This document shows, in pieces, positions 1 to 7,459 of a stretch of DNA of 34,572 nucleotides. The notes beneath the pieces are model-generated. The model did not search any database and was not told the DNA's origin. It saw only the letters and a program-made list of their open reading frames with translations. Numbering within the stretch: position 1 is the first letter of the stretch; the number at the start of each line of letters is the position of its first letter. The stretch lies in IMG/VR virus record IMGVR_UViG_3300007633_000005, positions 1-34,572 of that record, one strand, 5' to 3'. This stretch comes from a virus. The translations under genes and the position numbers were made by a program.

Positions 1-204
1 AATGGTTTCTCATACGATTATACCCTAGACGAAAACAGTAATGAAATAGCTTTTAAAAATTCAAGAGGTTTTTATAGGGTAAAAGGAGAAGAAGTTTCAA
101 AAGAAGAATACGAAACGTTTATAGATCAATTAAACTCTAATAATCTAGATGGTAAAGAAGCCGAAATAGAAGGACGTAAATACAAATTAACATTAATTAA
201 ATAA
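1..204 (+). CDS. C-terminal part of YHK-family small protein (gene continues from 34468)
   Basis: This open frame has no start in the window; it reads from base 1 to a TAA at 202-204 (67 codons). It closely matches the C-terminal part of the complete protein encoded at 7120-7452, with the same ending (GRKYKLTLIK). The other half, with the matching N-terminus, is the 35 codons at 34468-34572, which end in the same reading frame. Joining end to start gives a 102-residue protein, 8 residues shorter than the paralogue, with the gap exactly at the join. The family contains a short 'DENGnEiaFKN' motif resembling YD/MORN-like repeats; I do not know its function. It is followed 7 bases later by a small exported protein, as is the paralogue. 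Confidence 0.8.
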   Translation, partial: NGFSYDYTLDENSNEIAFKNSRGFYRVKGEEVSKEEYETFIDQLNSNNLDGKEAEIEGRKYKLTLIK

Positions 205-224
205 AATCAAAATGAAAAAACTAC
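186..224 (+). repeat. 39-bp exact direct repeat, copy 1
   Basis: The 39 bases from 186 to 224 occur again without mismatch at 30586-30624. The repeat covers the end of one gene, the short spacer and the first codons (MKKL) of the next gene. The stop codons used at the two places are in different frames, so shared protein ancestry does not explain it. It probably marks a past recombination or duplication. Confidence 0.9.
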
Positions 225-523
225 TAACAACAATTATCGGAATGGGTCTAGCAAGTACAATGCTATGCTGTCAATCAGAAAACGAATCAATAAGAGATTT
301 TGAACAAGAAGAGCCAAAACAAATAGAATACCAGTGCTTGATGTCTGTTTCAAGCCTTGGCAACTTAATGAAAGTTATAAAGCTTGACTACGGTATAGAT
401 AAAGTAAACGAATACAGAGGGGTAAGAACGCCAAGGTCAAGACACGATTTTCATTGCTTTGATAAAAACACTCACACTATAGATGAAATGATTAATATAG
501 TTGAGCAAAAATATAAAAAATAG
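212..523 (+). CDS. Small exported protein, probable lipoprotein
   Basis: A 103-residue protein with a positively charged start (MKKLL), a hydrophobic segment (residues 4-18) and Cys19-Cys20, followed by a polar acidic stretch. This looks like a lipoprotein signal, although the residues before the cysteine (TML) are a poor lipobox; a signal peptidase I substrate is the alternative. The mature part has two more cysteines (about residues 43 and 82) that could form a disulfide. It lies directly downstream of a YHK-family gene, mirroring the pair at 7120-7660, and is the last rightward gene before the terminator at 549-588. A role at the host envelope, such as blocking superinfection, is inference from context only. 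Confidence 0.7.
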   Translation: MKKLLTTIIGMGLASTMLCCQSENESIRDFEQEEPKQIEYQCLMSVSSLGNLMKVIKLDYGIDKVNEYRGVRTPRSRHDFHCFDKNTHTIDEMINIVEQKYKK

Positions 524-548
524 AAAAATAGTTTTAAGTTGGTTAGTA

Positions 549-588
549 AACCCAGTTACGGCTCCCCGCTTGTGCTGGGTTTTTTTTT
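549..588 (+). terminator. Intrinsic terminator where the two arms converge
   Basis: A 7-bp stem AACCCAG/CTGGGTT (549-555 with 575-581) is followed by a run of T residues to 588. It ends rightward transcription. The leftward endolysin gene stops at 587-589, so the element lies between convergent transcripts. Confidence 0.8.
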
Positions 589-958
589 ACCACCTAGCTT
601 TTGTCTCTCTAATATCGTAATGAACAAAATTAGAATACAAACCTAAACCACCCTGAAGCATTGAACCCTCCGAAATAAGAAACTCAATAGCATCGTAAAT
701 AACTTTTGGAGGTACGCCGTTAATCTTAATGTCAACCGCCATGCCTAGCAAGTGATATGAATTTTTAACACCACCAACTGCTTTATTGTGTCGTGGGCTT
801 CTGTATGCTGAATTGATATGAATAGGGTAGCAGATGTAGTCTCTTAGGGTTTGAAGTTGATTTGCTACCTTCTGAATGTTAAAAAAAACATCTTTTGGCA
901 TTGGCGAACCGTCCTTACTTTGAAACTCTTCAAGACTAAAGTTTTTAGTTAGTTTCAT
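587..958 (-). CDS. Endolysin, M15-family zinc peptidase
   Basis: A 123-residue single-domain protein of the peptidase M15 type (D-Ala-D-Ala carboxypeptidase or L-Ala-D-Glu endopeptidase fold), which cuts peptidoglycan peptides. The zinc signature is visible: SxHxxGxAxD as S67, H69, G72, A74, D76, and a C-terminal VHYD with H113. The SAYRSPRHN segment just before it is typical of the family. There is no signal peptide, so it needs a holin or another route to the periplasm. It is the last gene of the leftward late arm and overlaps the preceding 41-residue gene by 4 bases (ATGA), closing a cluster of small membrane genes. Endolysin is the expected role; exact bond specificity cannot be read from sequence. 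Confidence 0.9.
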   Translation of the reverse strand: MKLTKNFSLEEFQSKDGSPMPKDVFFNIQKVANQLQTLRDYICYPIHINSAYRSPRHNKAVGGVKNSYHLLGMAVDIKINGVPPKVIYDAIEFLISEGSMLQGGLGLYSNFVHYDIRETKARW

Positions 959-1080
959 TTTTCAATTGAATATTGAAGAATCGCCTTTTTATATAGCTCT
1001 TTATTTTCTTTTCTTAGCCTTTCAATTTGTAGCTTCTTTAGGATTTTCTCCCTTTTTTGCTTTCCATTATTCCAAAACAT
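955..1080 (-). CDS. Small basic coiled-coil protein in the lysis cluster
   Basis: A 41-residue gene. Its ATG overlaps the TAA of the upstream gene by one base (TAATG at 1078-1082) and its TGA overlaps the ATG of the endolysin gene (ATGA at 955-958). This double start-stop coupling is good evidence that it is translated. The protein is rich in Lys, Arg and Glu and looks like one amphipathic helix (residues 5-38). No membrane segment is seen. Function unknown; its place between a membrane protein and the endolysin suggests a role in lysis. Confidence 0.7.
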   Translation of the reverse strand: MFWNNGKQKREKILKKLQIERLRKENKELYKKAILQYSIEK

Positions 1081-1358
1081 TACTTGATATTTAGATTTTT
1101 AAAAATAACTTCAAGCTTGGTTATTTGATTCTCTAAATTCTGTAATACTAAAGTAGTTTTTTTGTCTGAAATACTTTGAATGTTTGCCCTCTGTTCTCTC
1201 AAGTCATCAAGGTATCCAGATACAATATCTTTGCTGTATTTCTCTTTTTCTTTTATTCTCTTCACCAAATGAATAATAATACCAGAAGCCACAGAAATAA
1301 CCCCAGCTACTACATAAGTCGGCACGCATTCTATTCCTTGTGGTATCATTAAAGGCAT
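1080..1358 (-). CDS. Membrane-anchored coiled-coil protein, lysis cluster
   Basis: A 92-residue protein with one hydrophobic segment at about residues 12-32, followed by a basic stretch (HLVKRIKEKEKY) and a predicted coiled coil to the C-terminus. This layout fits a small phage inner-membrane protein such as a holin partner, antiholin or i-spanin. The start at 1358 is favoured because it overlaps the upstream stop in a TAATG; Met4 is an alternative. Neighbours are a 2-TM holin candidate upstream and the 41-residue gene and endolysin downstream. Role assigned from context. Confidence 0.7.
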   Translation of the reverse strand: MPLMIPQGIECVPTYVVAGVISVASGIIIHLVKRIKEKEKYSKDIVSGYLDDLREQRANIQSISDKKTTLVLQNLENQITKLEVIFKNLNIK

Positions 1359-1516
1359 TATTTAATTTTTATTGGTTTGTTTGAGTACAATAGCCCCACG
1401 TAAATTACAAAAAGAATGATATACCAATAGTATGGAATATCAAAACTATTAAAGTCGCTTAAAACGCCTAAAAAAGCCATTAATGCGACTATGATATTTC
1501 TAAGATATATTCTCAT
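1358..1516 (-). CDS. Two-TM small membrane protein, holin candidate
   Basis: A 52-residue gene. It has two hydrophobic segments, about residues 7-20 and 31-46, joined by a short acidic loop (SDFNSFD), with a basic C-terminal tail. This is the size and layout of a class II holin. Its stop overlaps the next start (TAATG at 1356-1360) and its start lies inside the end of the preceding gene (overlap of 17 bases). It is two genes ahead of the endolysin. Identification as the holin is inference from topology and position; 1080-1358 is the rival candidate. Confidence 0.65.
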   Translation of the reverse strand: MRIYLRNIIVALMAFLGVLSDFNSFDIPYYWYIILFVIYVGLLYSNKPIKIK

Positions 1517-1661
1517 TTTCTTTTTCTTTTTGTTCTTCTATAATAATAAAGTCAAATGCACTGATAACCATTTTAGCTTCGTCAAGTGAAAAAACCCCTG
1601 CTTTGCTTGCTTTGTTAAGAGCTTGGCTTAAAATTTCAATAGCTTCTTTTTTGTCTCTCAT
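1500..1661 (-). CDS. Small acidic hypothetical protein
   Basis: A 53-residue gene starting with ATG at 1661 inside the end of the preceding gene and ending with TAG at 1500-1502 inside the next one. The protein (MRDKKEAIEILSQALNKA...) is helical and acidic at its end, and has a central 'GVFSLDEAKMVISAFDF' stretch reminiscent of short EF-hand-like or helical phage proteins. There is no membrane segment. The chain of overlaps supports its being a real gene. Function unknown. Confidence 0.6.
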   Translation of the reverse strand: MRDKKEAIEILSQALNKASKAGVFSLDEAKMVISAFDFIIIEEQKEKENENIS

Positions 1662-2073
1662 TTTCTAATTTATTAAATAATTCAACTTTGTTTTTTGATT
1701 TCTCAACCTCTTTAAATAGTGTTTTTTCGCAGTGGTCCTTATCCAGAAAATCTAAAAGACCAACAAGCCATTTGCCTATTTTTGTCAATCCAAAATACCG
1801 CTCATTCCAGCCCATCACCTCACTAATTTGCGTGTCCTCGTCTCCAAACTTAAACCCGCTTGATTTTTTAATTAGGGTGTCATTGAATAGACCTTTAAAA
1901 ACTAAAGATCCTACTTGGTTTATGCTTAATGCTATTCTAAAAAAGTAATTAGATAGCCCAGAAAATTTGAGATAAAATAAACTCCAGAAAAAACCAACTA
2001 CAGAAAGTACTGAAAAGATCAATACCGCTAATATAACCAATATTAGCGATAAAATTATCCTAACTATCTCCAT
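1636..2073 (-). CDS. Membrane protein of unknown function
   Basis: A protein of 145 residues from the ATG at 2073, or 153 from the ATG at 2097. I prefer 2073 because the protein then begins directly with its hydrophobic stretch (MEIVRIILSLILVILAVL) and overlaps the upstream gene less (14 bases). A long hydrophobic region covers about residues 4-40, probably two membrane helices; the rest is soluble with a charged C-terminal end. It sits at the start of the lysis cluster. Function unknown. Confidence 0.7.
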   Translation of the reverse strand: MEIVRIILSLILVILAVLIFSVLSVVGFFWSLFYLKFSGLSNYFFRIALSINQVGSLVFKGLFNDTLIKKSSGFKFGDEDTQISEVMGWNERYFGLTKIGKWLVGLLDFLDKDHCEKTLFKEVEKSKNKVELFNKLENERQKRSY

Positions 2074-2449
2074 GATTATATGGCTGGCAAGCATCACCGT
2101 TAAAATAACCTTTAGATATCGTGTCTTGAAGTAATACCGCTTCTAGTATTTTTTTAAACTCTGTTGTGTAGCTTTCTGATGGCTCAATAGGGTCGTTAAA
2201 ACTTGAGAAAAAAGCATCAAGTTCTGCATTTGTATAAAACAAAGGAACTGCACTCATGTGATCTTTTGCTAAAACTAGACTTTTATTCCCTTCGTCATCT
2301 ATGATTAGTGCGTAGGTATAAACATAGACTATAGCACCTTTGGAAGTTGGTCTATATCCTTCGTTTTTAATTGCCCTTACAAGCTTTGCACTCTTATTTT
2401 CAAGTTGGTTGTAAATATGTTCGTTGTCTGTTATTATTGCTGCTAACAT
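2060..2449 (-). CDS. Hypothetical late protein
   Basis: A 129-residue soluble protein (MLAAIITDNEHIYN...). It has mixed alpha/beta character and no recognisable motif. It lies between the fibre gene and the lysis cluster, so it may be a fibre-associated or assembly protein. I do not recognise the family. Confidence 0.65.
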   Translation of the reverse strand: MLAAIITDNEHIYNQLENKSAKLVRAIKNEGYRPTSKGAIVYVYTYALIIDDEGNKSLVLAKDHMSAVPLFYTNAELDAFFSSFNDPIEPSESYTTEFKKILEAVLLQDTISKGYFNGDACQPYNHGDS

Positions 2450-2471
2450 TTTTTATTGATTTATTTGTTTA

Positions 2472-3449
2472 TTAATGATATATCCAGTTAGTACCGTCAA
2501 AGAAAACTAACGCTCTATCAGAACCACCTCCTGTTGCCGTGCCTCTATAAGTTATTGCAGAGGCATCTGTAACAATAGCAAGTTTATTAGCTACTCCTGT
2601 TGGTAAATTCGCAACAGTATATTCTGAAACAGTAACGTAAGATTCCCATCCATTTGATTTATTTACTTTAACATCTTCAAGTCCGTCTGTTTGATATACG
2701 TGCAAGCCTATTGCTGGTGATGTTATAGCTAGTCTTTGAGCTTCGGTCATTCTAGGGGAGTGTATAGATCCTTGCGTATTACTATCTACTTGTAATTTTG
2801 CAGTAGTTTCTTTACTAGTAGAATTACCAATAATAACACCACCAGCAACTAATCTAAACTCTTGAGTACCTAAATGACTAAAAAGCAAGTCGTTTGCTTT
2901 AAAAGTTATACCTGATGAGTTTGCACCTCCTCGTGAAATATTAGGAAAATTTAATGCACCATCTGATAATATTGTATATTTAGAGGATGAAAAATTAGAG
3001 TTACTACCAAATAATCTTAAACTACCTCCTGAATTCAATTCAAGAATATTTACGCCAGCTGATTTCCATACTTGGATAAACTGATTAAAAGGAGATACAT
3101 ATCCTAATATGTTATCGACTATTAAAGAAGCGGTTTCTTTAGTATTACCATTACCTTTAATAATAGTACTTACGTCAGAAACTTTCATTTTCTCATTACC
3201 CGCATCATCCGTTACATCAAGTAAATCCTGCCCAGGGCTTGTTCCTATTACCGAAAGTTTTGCGGTTGGGGTTCCACCAATACCAATACTCCCAAGAGGG
3301 TCGCTAAACGTAAACTGATTTAAAAGGTCTGCATTGTTATTTACTGCAGTTTTTATTTCGTTTAGGTCTCGATCTTGGCACTGGTTTATCCTTATTTTTC
3401 TAGGTTTTAAACCAACTTTGTCATCCCAAGTTATTTTTGTTGCTTGCAT
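2472..3449 (-). CDS. Tail fibre / host-recognition protein
   Basis: A 325-residue protein. It has an N-terminal virion-attachment-like part, beta-rich Gly/Ser/Asn repeats in the middle (SGGSLRLFGSNSNFSSS), and a C-terminal block containing SPRMTEAQRLAITSPAIG and LHVYQTDG. That block is a familiar feature of Bacteroidetes phage and cell-surface fibre proteins. The ending (ALVFFDGTNWIYH) is likewise typical. It probably forms a trimeric fibre at the tail tip that contacts the host surface. It lies near the end of the structural genes, right after a small membrane protein. Confidence 0.75.
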   Translation of the reverse strand: MQATKITWDDKVGLKPRKIRINQCQDRDLNEIKTAVNNNADLLNQFTFSDPLGSIGIGGTPTAKLSVIGTSPGQDLLDVTDDAGNEKMKVSDVSTIIKGNGNTKETASLIVDNILGYVSPFNQFIQVWKSAGVNILELNSGGSLRLFGSNSNFSSSKYTILSDGALNFPNISRGGANSSGITFKANDLLFSHLGTQEFRLVAGGVIIGNSTSKETTAKLQVDSNTQGSIHSPRMTEAQRLAITSPAIGLHVYQTDGLEDVKVNKSNGWESYVTVSEYTVANLPTGVANKLAIVTDASAITYRGTATGGGSDRALVFFDGTNWIYH

Positions 3450-3450
3450 T

Positions 3451-3714
3451 TTAAATTATTGTTTTTAGAAAATCATAAAAAATGATTGCAGAGCAACCTA
3501 CCATGGTATAAAATATATCTGCTTTCTCAAAAGTTCCTTTGCCTGTTGCTTTGTCATAAATTTCTTTAGCTACGGCAATCAAAAAAGTAACAAAAACGCC
3601 GATTCCTATGTATTGGTTTCTAGTAAATCCAAAATCCTTTAGAACTAGCATTGTTGTCATTCCAATAAAAAATCCGAAAGCTATGTGTAGCTTTTTATCA
3701 AATGGTAATCTCAT
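3451..3714 (-). CDS. Small membrane protein, YfiM/holin-like
   Basis: An 87-residue protein with three hydrophobic stretches (about residues 9-25, 34-50 and 68-85). It contains KLHIAFG near the start and KEIYDKATGKGTFEKADI in the middle. The 'KEIYD...G' plus Asp pattern is seen in small Bacteroidetes membrane proteins related to YfiM/DUF2279. Encoded two bases from the fibre gene. A second holin or envelope-associated role is possible; not certain. Confidence 0.65.
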   Translation of the reverse strand: MRLPFDKKLHIAFGFFIGMTTMLVLKDFGFTRNQYIGIGVFVTFLIAVAKEIYDKATGKGTFEKADIFYTMVGCSAIIFYDFLKTII

Positions 3715-3719
3715 GTTAT

Positions 3720-4247
3720 TTATATATCAAAATTTAAATCATAATTTAAAAACTGTTCTTCTATAAACTCAATAAAGCCTAAATCTTCAAGGCTACTAAT
3801 GAGTAAAGCCGTTTTTTCCTCTTTGCCAGTAAAAGCTAAGCTAAAGCCGTTAAAATCGCTTTTAGAGGCGCCTGACTGATTGCTCACCTTTGCAGTCATT
3901 CCATTGCGTACCCCAAAAATCAAAAGTTCATTGTTGTAAGTCTCTACAATGATTCTCCAATCTGTTTTTAAAAACTTGTGAACGTCTAAAATATCATAAA
4001 CCTCACTTAATTTTAAATTCACTGTTTGATCAAAAAAGTACGAACCCTGATCATCACTTGAATTTTGAGTAAAGTCTCCCTCTACATCAAACTTATAAAT
4101 CAAAGTTTCTGGAAAGGCTGTAAGACTCATGCCACTACTCTTAATTTGAGAACGATTGTATTTCACAAATTCAAAAAGATAGGCGTGCTTTATTTTGCCA
4201 AGCGTAGTTTTGCACTTTCTTGAGTATGGTTCAATTACAACAGCCAT
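3720..4247 (-). CDS. Tail-tube-like virion protein (paralogue of 8021-8563)
   Basis: A 175-residue protein that shares landmarks in the same order with the capsid-adjacent protein at 8021-8563: an N-terminal Cys followed by TLG and a hydrophobic segment with aromatic residues, a beta-rich middle, then GA-SDFNG(F/Y)(S/T)L with a following hydrophobic helix. The common layout suggests two diverged copies of one virion protein. A tube or neck protein fits both copies. It overlaps the upstream connector gene by 17 bases, which supports shared translation. Exact role not known. Confidence 0.6.
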   Translation of the reverse strand: MAVVIEPYSRKCKTTLGKIKHAYLFEFVKYNRSQIKSSGMSLTAFPETLIYKFDVEGDFTQNSSDDQGSYFFDQTVNLKLSEVYDILDVHKFLKTDWRIIVETYNNELLIFGVRNGMTAKVSNQSGASKSDFNGFSLAFTGKEEKTALLISSLEDLGFIEFIEEQFLNYDLNFDI

Positions 4248-4818
4248 CTAAATCATTTTTGCAGTTATTGTCGCATTCATTAACGCCACTGTATCGCTCC
4301 CACTTATTTGCATTTTGAGCGGTGCCAAAATAAAATCCAGCCATCAAGTTCATTTCTTTTTGAGCGTCTACACCATCCTGATACCTTTTGTATTCTGGCA
4401 AAGGGTTTTTACAAATCCAATCATAAAACCTAGTTATGAAAGATTGAGCCATGCCAAAATACTCATTTGCAAATACTTCAATCTCTTTTCTTGAAGGTAC
4501 AACTTCGTTTTCTGCTTGGTGTGTGTAAATACCACCATTGTCAACGGTGTAAGATGAAACAGAAATGTATTTGCCTGCAGTTTGGTTTTTAAGTATTGGC
4601 TTTATATATCCATTGTAAAGCTCTAAATACAAACCTGTTAAAGTACTCGCCTGAAAGTCTGTTTTAATTTTATCATACAACTCAGAGCCCAGCAAAGGCT
4701 CCAAAACCAACAACTGTACGTTTGCAATTGCAAATCTGTATTTATCAATATCTATATTACCACCCATTACAGTGGTCTCTGTTATTTCTTGTGGTGTTAT
4801 GAGTAGTAATTCTGCCAT
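4231..4818 (-). CDS. Head-tail connector-like structural protein
   Basis: A 195-residue protein starting MAELLLITPQEITETT, of a family found next to portal genes in Bacteroidetes phages (resembling the DUF6712 type). It is mainly helical, with the FYDWI region and a C-terminal Cys-rich tail (CDNNCKNDLDGCCN) that may bind a metal or form disulfides. I chose the ATG at 4818, two bases after the portal stop, over the ATG at 4836 because the family begins at MAELL. Probably forms the head-completion ring. Confidence 0.65.
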   Translation of the reverse strand: MAELLLITPQEITETTVMGGNIDIDKYRFAIANVQLLVLEPLLGSELYDKIKTDFQASTLTGLYLELYNGYIKPILKNQTAGKYISVSSYTVDNGGIYTHQAENEVVPSRKEIEVFANEYFGMAQSFITRFYDWICKNPLPEYKRYQDGVDAQKEMNLMAGFYFGTAQNANKWERYSGVNECDNNCKNDLDGCCN

Positions 4819-4820
4819 GA

Positions 4821-6725
4821 TTAAGATGCTTTCCAAAAATTATTACTTGGGCTTGCTACTTGTGCAACCTCTTTAGGGTTTTGCACCCAACGTGCGTCAT
4901 CCCTTTCGTCCAGTGGTAGTGCTAAAATCATTCTTCTAGCTTCGTTTACGCTTTTCAAAGCCTTGTTGTTTCGCCTTAAATAGATTTTTCTTTGCCAAAA
5001 ATGCTTGCAATTTACGCCTCCTTTGTACTTTGCAATGTCATAGGTATTTGCACCCTTCAATCCAAAGCCTTTATTGACTACTTTTTTGCTTGCATTCTCT
5101 AAGTCCTCCCAACGATACACACGATTTTCTTTCAAAACTTTTTCGCAAAACTCCCTTTGCCCTTCACTTGCACCTTTGTACTGATACCTGATTTTAAAAA
5201 GGCTTGTATCTTGTTTGCTTTTTCTGTTTGGGTACGATAGTGGAGACCTTGCGAGCTTTACTACACTTTCATTTAGTTTTTTTTCGCTTACGTTAAAGGC
5301 TTCATCATCCTGCATGATCATTTCAAATTCTTCTAAAATGTCCTCTTCTTTTTCGCCACTCATTACAAATTCATCTGCAATGCTATCAATCACTTTTTGT
5401 ATTGGTGTTTCGTTTAGCTCTACACTATCACAACCGCAACCATGACCATGTTCGTGAAGTTGTTGCTCTACATCATCATTGATCTTTTTTTGTGGTGTCT
5501 GTTTAAAAATATTTTCAAGCTCTTCTTGAGGGTAAGAAAGCATGGAAGCCAGTAAAGACTTTCCTTGCTCTTCTGTAAGTAATCCAGAATTTACGTTTTG
5601 AATTATTTGCATTGCAGATGATAATTGCCCAGAATCAAAAGACTTTGAAGCATCTGCCGTTACCTCGGTTAGTGGTATAAAATAAAAATCAAACTCATGA
5701 CCATACAACCTAAATATACTTGCTATAGCATCTGTAATATATTGCTGTTTTGGCTTTATTACCCTTTTGTAAAGTTGTATTTCTGCGGTGTCTAATTCCT
5801 CTGCATTGTTCCCAAGACCTGTATTGTCTTTGATTCCAAAAAGCATCGGACTTGTAACTCTATGAGCCGTGAGCAATTGCTGTCTTGATTCTTGTGTTAA
5901 AAAATCCCACTGCTTGTGTGCATCATTTATGTTTAAAGGTACTACAGTAACCTCAACATCAGCACCATTAAAAGCTAATATAAATTTGCCAGCGTTTTGG
6001 CTTCCTGTTAGCTTTGTTTTGATTTTTCTTTCAAATTCTGCTCTTTGTTCTGGATCCCAGTTTGCACCCCCTGGAATGTTTATGATATAACCAAAAGACA
6101 ATCCATTTTGGATATGATTGATGCAATAGTTTGCGATCTCTTCCTCCATTTCAGCATAAGGCAAGCCAGCTAAATATTCAGGATCAGCAAAGTAGTTTTT
6201 TCCAGCCTTATAAGGACTTATTTTTAAAATGGTAATAGGTGCTTTATTACCAAAAGCAGGGTAACGCTCAGGTTTATTTTCAGGTTTGGTTGTATTTTTC
6301 CAATCGTTGCTAAACCAATAAGCGTTTATGACCCCTTCTTCGTCCTCAATTTCAGGAATTACTTTGTTGGTAGCTATGTGCTTTATTTCAGGTAGGTTTT
6401 TGCTATCTATTTTTGCTATTACTTGAATGTATGCCTCACCAAATAACTGTTTGTCTGATACTATTTTCTTAATCTCCTTTGCATCTGTACACTCATTTAG
6501 TAGTTCAACAGCTTTTTTATCATCGCTAGTAAGTCCACGACCATAGATTAAATCAATGTAGCTGTTAATAATAGCGGCGTTTGTGGGGCTACCATTGTAA
6601 CGATCAATAATATACTGGTAAAAGTCATTATTTATACCATTCATCACCCATTTTTTAGTCTTATTTTCTTGTAATTTTGGGCGAACGTAGCTATTTAATT
6701 GAACTAATCTTATTTCATTACTCAT
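4821..6725 (-). CDS. Portal protein with C-terminal MuF-like minor head domain
   Basis: About 634 residues from the ATG at 6725 (MSNEIRLVQL). An upstream ATG at 6779 would overlap the preceding gene heavily, while 6725 overlaps by 8 bases. Roughly the first 400 residues are portal-like (a dodecameric ring for DNA entry and exit), with a typical TNAAIINSYIDLIYG start and the VTSPMLFGI...GLGNNAEELDTA region. A Cys/His-rich linker (HEHGHGCGCD) follows. The last ~130 residues carry RYQYKGASEGQREFCE...GGVNCKHFWQRKIY, the pattern of the C-terminal domain of Mu gpF/SPP1 gp7-type minor head proteins. Fusion of these two roles in one protein is unusual. Confidence 0.85.
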   Translation of the reverse strand: MSNEIRLVQLNSYVRPKLQENKTKKWVMNGINNDFYQYIIDRYNGSPTNAAIINSYIDLIYGRGLTSDDKKAVELLNECTDAKEIKKIVSDKQLFGEAYIQVIAKIDSKNLPEIKHIATNKVIPEIEDEEGVINAYWFSNDWKNTTKPENKPERYPAFGNKAPITILKISPYKAGKNYFADPEYLAGLPYAEMEEEIANYCINHIQNGLSFGYIINIPGGANWDPEQRAEFERKIKTKLTGSQNAGKFILAFNGADVEVTVVPLNINDAHKQWDFLTQESRQQLLTAHRVTSPMLFGIKDNTGLGNNAEELDTAEIQLYKRVIKPKQQYITDAIASIFRLYGHEFDFYFIPLTEVTADASKSFDSGQLSSAMQIIQNVNSGLLTEEQGKSLLASMLSYPQEELENIFKQTPQKKINDDVEQQLHEHGHGCGCDSVELNETPIQKVIDSIADEFVMSGEKEEDILEEFEMIMQDDEAFNVSEKKLNESVVKLARSPLSYPNRKSKQDTSLFKIRYQYKGASEGQREFCEKVLKENRVYRWEDLENASKKVVNKGFGLKGANTYDIAKYKGGVNCKHFWQRKIYLRRNNKALKSVNEARRMILALPLDERDDARWVQNPKEVAQVASPSNNFWKAS

Positions 6726-7020
6726 AGAAATACAAATCTTTTGTGAGTTTATATTTTTGTGGGTCTTGCGTTGTTGCAATTAACTTACCACGATACAAAA
6801 TTTCAGTTCCATAAGAAACTTTTATTTGGTATTTGTCATTTTCTGAAAAAGAAAAATCAAAGTTTAATGAAAGTATGCCGTCTGTTAACGTTGAAACATT
6901 AGAAACCTCTGTACTAACTTTTGTAACTTCGTTGTATAACTCCAAAACAACAGGCGTAACGTATGATCTTGGTACAAGATCAATCGTGTGATTTACATTA
7001 TCTGGATTAACTACTTTCAT
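6718..7020 (-). CDS. Small beta-rich late protein, first gene of the portal operon
   Basis: A 100-residue protein (MKVVNPDNVNHTIDLVPRSY...). It is beta-rich with no membrane segment and resembles small conserved proteins next to portal genes in Bacteroidetes phages; I cannot name a function. Its ATG is the end of the ECF-type promoter motif at 7021-7053, so its transcript should be almost leaderless. It overlaps the portal start by 8 bases. Confidence 0.65.
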   Translation of the reverse strand: MKVVNPDNVNHTIDLVPRSYVTPVVLELYNEVTKVSTEVSNVSTLTDGILSLNFDFSFSENDKYQIKVSYGTEILYRGKLIATTQDPQKYKLTKDLYFYE

Positions 7021-7053
7021 ATTTATAAAACGAAATATTTGTTTTTTTGTTAC
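7021..7053 (-). promoter_or_regulatory. ECF-type late promoter, copy 3
   Basis: Read on the minus strand: GTAAC (7053-7049), a 15-base spacer, then TCGTTTTATAAATATG ending in the start codon of the gene at 7020. The same arrangement with identical spacing is found at 10453-10485 and 18456-18488. AAC and CGT spaced like this is the hallmark of ECF sigma promoters. Confidence 0.75.
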
Positions 7054-7063
7054 AAAGTTTATT

Positions 7064-7093
7064 TTGAGTTGTTAATTTATTTGCTATATTTGC
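7064..7093 (+). promoter_or_regulatory. Bacteroidetes-type promoter for the 7120-7985 cassette
   Basis: TTG at 7064-7066, 18 bases, then TATATTTG at 7085-7092, matching the -33/-7 elements of the Bacteroidetes housekeeping sigma. The spacer holds GTTAATTTATTTG (7071-7083), shared with other early promoters here. It is back to back with the ECF-type promoter of the opposite strand. Confidence 0.8.
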
Positions 7094-7119
7094 ATTAATA
7101 AAAATTAAAATAAGATAAA

Positions 7120-7452
7120 ATGAGAACAATAATCAAAGCCTATCATAAAAATTCAGATATTGTTGCTTATCATAAGTATGAAAAAAAAGACTTAATAAAA
7201 GAAAGAACTTTCGATGAAAATGGATATCTTTTAACTTTTAAAGATGCAACTGGTTACTCATACGATTGTACATTAGACGAAAACGGTAATGAAATAGCTT
7301 TTAAAAATTCAGATGGTTTTTATCAGGTAAAAGGTAATAAAGTTACAAAAGAAGAATACGAAGCGTTTATAGCTCAATTAAACTCTAATAATCTAGATGG
7401 TAAAGAAGCCGAAATAGAAGGACGCAAATACAAATTAACATTAATTAAATAG
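7120..7452 (+). CDS. YHK-family small protein (complete paralogue)
   Basis: A 110-residue soluble protein (MRTIIKAYHKNSDIVAYHKYE...) with two acidic/Gly turns of the form DENG followed by aromatic residues, a pattern similar to short YD or MORN-like repeats. The C-terminal 40 residues are nearly identical to the copy that spans the window ends. The last ~90 bases of the two genes differ at very few positions while the 5' parts have diverged, suggesting gene conversion. It is the first gene of a rightward cassette inserted in the leftward late region, with its own host-type promoter. Function unknown. Confidence 0.75.
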   Translation: MRTIIKAYHKNSDIVAYHKYEKKDLIKERTFDENGYLLTFKDATGYSYDCTLDENGNEIAFKNSDGFYQVKGNKVTKEEYEAFIAQLNSNNLDGKEAEIEGRKYKLTLIK

Positions 7453-7459
7453 ATAAAAA

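Noticed and set aside
549-588. tRNA-like or attachment site at the arm junction
   Set aside because: The structure is a simple 7-bp stem with T run; no cloverleaf or core repeat is visible.
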